From positions 1 to 42,494 of the forward strand of contig NZ_JBDZDV010000009.1 in the NCBI RefSeq assembly GCF_040544485.1: DNA of 42,494 nt, written 5' to 3'. This stretch comes from Lacicoccus halitifaciens (GTDB taxonomy: Bacteria; Bacillota; Bacilli; Staphylococcales; Salinicoccaceae). The stretch's first letter is position 1; each line of letters starts with the position of its first letter. This document shows, one piece after another, positions 41,349 through 42,494 of this stretch. Position numbers and translations under genes: made by a program. Below the pieces are notes generated by a model, which did not search any database, was not told the origin of the DNA, and saw only the letters and a list, made by a program, of their open reading frames with translations.

Positions 41349-41425
41349 TGGTGGACCTTGCAGGACTCGAACCTGCGACCCAACGGTTATGAGCCGTTTG
41401 CTCTGACCAACTGAGCTAAAGGTCC
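41349..41425 (-). tRNA. tRNA-Ile2 (anticodon CAU, lysidine type)
   Basis: Anticodon CAU, but acceptor GGACCTT/AAGGTCC and body match Bacillus tRNA-Ile2, whose C34 is changed to lysidine by TilS to read AUA. Its place between elongator Met and Ser supports this. CCA encoded. Confidence 0.85.
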
Positions 41426-41429
41426 AATA

Positions 41430-41503
41430 TGGCGGCGGAGGGGATCGAACCCCCGACCTCACGGGTATGAACCGTGCGCTCTAGCCAGCTGAGCTACACC
41501 GCC
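41430..41503 (-). tRNA. Elongator tRNA-Met (anticodon CAU)
   Basis: Acceptor GGCGGTG/CGCCGCC, full 1-72 pair, anticodon loop TTCATAC, close to Bacillus elongator tRNA-Met. CCA not encoded. Confidence 0.9.
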
Positions 41504-41528
41504 ATGGTAAACTCAATGTTTTAAATAA

Positions 41529-41604
41529 TGGTGGAGACTAGCGGGATCGAACCGCTGACCTCCTGCGTGCAAGGCAGGCGCTCTCCCAGCTGAGCTAAGC
41601 CCCC
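41529..41604 (-). tRNA. tRNA-Ala (anticodon UGC)
   Basis: Acceptor GGGGGCT/AGTCTCC contains the alanine identity pair G3-U70. Anticodon loop CTTGCAC; CCA encoded. Confidence 0.95.
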
Positions 41605-41630
41605 ATTATGATGAGTATAAGTGAATCAAG

Positions 41631-41704
41631 TCGGGAAGACAGGATTCGAACCTGCGACCCCTTGGTCCCAAACCAAGTGCTCTACCAAGCTGAGCTACTT
41701 CCCG
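41631..41704 (-). tRNA. tRNA-Pro (anticodon UGG)
   Basis: 74 nt; acceptor CGGGAAG/CTTCCCG, anticodon loop TTTGGGA, discriminator A, CCA not encoded. Confidence 0.95.
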
Positions 41705-41713
41705 TAATTTAAG

Positions 41714-41787
<74 letters not shown>

Positions 41788-41801
41788 ATAAGAATGAAAT
41801 A

Positions 41802-41890
41802 TGGTGCCGAGGACCGGAATCGAACCGGTACGATAATCACTTATCGCAGGATTTTAAGTCCTGTGCGTCTGCCAATTCCGCCACCCCGGC
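41802..41890 (-). tRNA. tRNA-Leu (anticodon UAA)
   Basis: 89-nt class II tRNA; acceptor GCCGGGG/CCTCGGC, anticodon loop CTTAAAA, long variable arm, CCA encoded. Confidence 0.95.
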
Positions 41891-41931
41891 TAACTTATTA
41901 AGACATGATTCTGATACTATGAATAATTATA

Positions 41932-42006
41932 TGGAGCGGAAGACGGGATTCGAACCCGCGACCCCCACCTTGGCAAGGTGGTGTTCTACCACTGAACTAC
42001 TTCCGC
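41932..42006 (-). tRNA. tRNA-Gly (anticodon GCC)
   Basis: Acceptor GCGGAAG/CTTCCGC, D loop with the normal GG (AGTGGTAGA), anticodon loop TTGCCAA, G-C-rich T stem, CCA encoded. A useful contrast to the UCC species at 40378. Confidence 0.95.
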
Positions 42007-42023
42007 ATATACAATTTTAATAG

Positions 42024-42106
42024 TGCGGGTGAAGGGAGTCGAACCCCCACGCCGTAAAGGCACTAGATCCTAAGTCTAGCGTGTCTGCCAGTTCCACCAC
42101 ACCCGC
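42024..42106 (-). tRNA. tRNA-Leu (anticodon UAG)
   Basis: 83-nt class II tRNA; acceptor GCGGGTG/CACCCGC, anticodon loop CTTAGGA, discriminator A, CCA not encoded. Confidence 0.95.
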
Positions 42107-42107
42107 G

Positions 42108-42183
42108 TGGTGAGCCATAGAGGATTCGAACCTCTGACCCTCTGATTAAAAGTCAGATGCTCTACCGACTGAGCTAATGGCTC
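42108..42183 (-). tRNA. tRNA-Lys (anticodon UUU)
   Basis: Acceptor GAGCCAT/ATGGCTC, anticodon loop CTTTTAA, discriminator A, CCA encoded. Only one base separates it from tRNA-Leu(UAG). Confidence 0.95.
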
Positions 42184-42200
42184 ATACTTGATGAAGAAAA

Positions 42201-42276
<76 letters not shown>

Positions 42277-42281
42277 ATAAA

Positions 42282-42357
42282 TGGTGGAGAATGACGGGTT
42301 CGAACCGCCGACCCTCTGCTTGTAAGGCAGATGCTCTCCCAGCTGAGCTAATTCTCC
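42282..42357 (-). tRNA. tRNA-Val (anticodon UAC)
   Basis: Acceptor GGAGAAT/ATTCTCC, anticodon loop CTTACAA, discriminator A, CCA encoded. It is the first tRNA after the 5S gene. Confidence 0.95.
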
Positions 42358-42400
42358 AAAATAAAAACATGATGCTGATATTCAATTGATAAAAATGAAT

Positions 42401-42494
42401 TGCCTGGCAGCGTCCTACTCTGGCAGGACGTATGTCCAACTACCATCGGCGCTGGAGAGCTTAACGGCTGTGTTCGGCATGGGAACAGGTGTGG
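42401..42494 (-). rRNA. rrf: 5S rRNA, 3' portion (cut by window end)
   Basis: Read on minus, the segment contains the conserved 5S blocks CCGAACACAGCCGTTAAGCT, GCGCCGATGGTAGT and the 3' end AGAGTAGGACGCTGCCAGGC. About 94 of roughly 115 nt are present; the 5' end lies beyond the window. It shows that the tRNA cluster is the tail of an rRNA operon. Confidence 0.95.

Overview
Organism. The window looks like chromosomal DNA of a Gram-positive coccus of the Staphylococcaceae. The gene order YhaM-YhaN-YhaO-YheA-DUF445-XRE regulator-AirSR matches the Staphylococcus aureus chromosome. CadC carries every metal-ligand residue of the staphylococcal plasmid pI258 protein, and the tRNA cluster behind the 5S gene follows the Bacillus/Staphylococcus order. 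The coding DNA seems richer in G+C than S. aureus, and genes such as ppk/ppx, dsdA and maf suggest a halotolerant relative such as Salinicoccus. That genus call is an inference, not a demonstrated assignment.

Layout. (1) 0.1-10.8 kb, minus strand: the YhaM exoribonuclease and YhaN/YhaO Rad50/Mre11-like repair pair, YheA, a DUF445 membrane protein, an XRE regulator, a dicarboxylate/glutamate symporter, and the AirS/AirR oxygen/redox two-component system. (2) 10.9-12.7 kb, plus strand: a DsbB-like membrane oxidase, a membrane-anchored thioredoxin-like protein and an RluD-type pseudouridine synthase, divergent from AirSR. (3) 12.8-18.8 kb, minus strand: a fumC-ppx-ppk unit (fumarase plus polyphosphate turnover), an acidic small protein and a NagB-fold protein. 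(4) 19.0-20.2 kb: a DUF308 membrane protein, a 37-residue membrane protein and a 52-bp-periodic array of dyad repeats. (5) 20.2-22.6 kb, minus strand: nfrA, trmL and queG; the last two act on tRNA wobble position 34. (6) 22.6-24.8 kb, plus strand: a Vga-like ABC-F ribosome-protection gene behind a structured attenuator leader, then a DUF488 gene. (7) 24.8-30.2 kb: a metal-resistance block, copY/copB leftward and cadCA rightward, with readable operators. (8) 30.2-39.8 kb, mostly minus strand: glycerate kinase, D-serine dehydratase, a DUF6176 protein, Maf (plus strand), an HD hydrolase, YceI, an S9 peptidase, a UspA-like protein and the pseudouridine-degrading pair psuK/psuG. (9) 40.0-42.5 kb: a single tRNA-Leu on plus, a decayed tRNA-Leu copy, then 22 tRNA genes and the 3' part of a 5S rRNA gene on minus, the distal end of an rrn operon.

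Most interesting signals: the ABC-F leader RNA (promoter, five nested helices, short ORF, terminator ending at the start codon); a distal tRNA-Gly(UCC) with the hallmarks of the staphylococcal peptidoglycan-dedicated glycine tRNAs; two independent intergenic arrays with 52-bp and 51-bp phasing; and a decayed tRNA-Leu unit that kept its terminator. No phage, insertion sequence or CRISPR system was seen.
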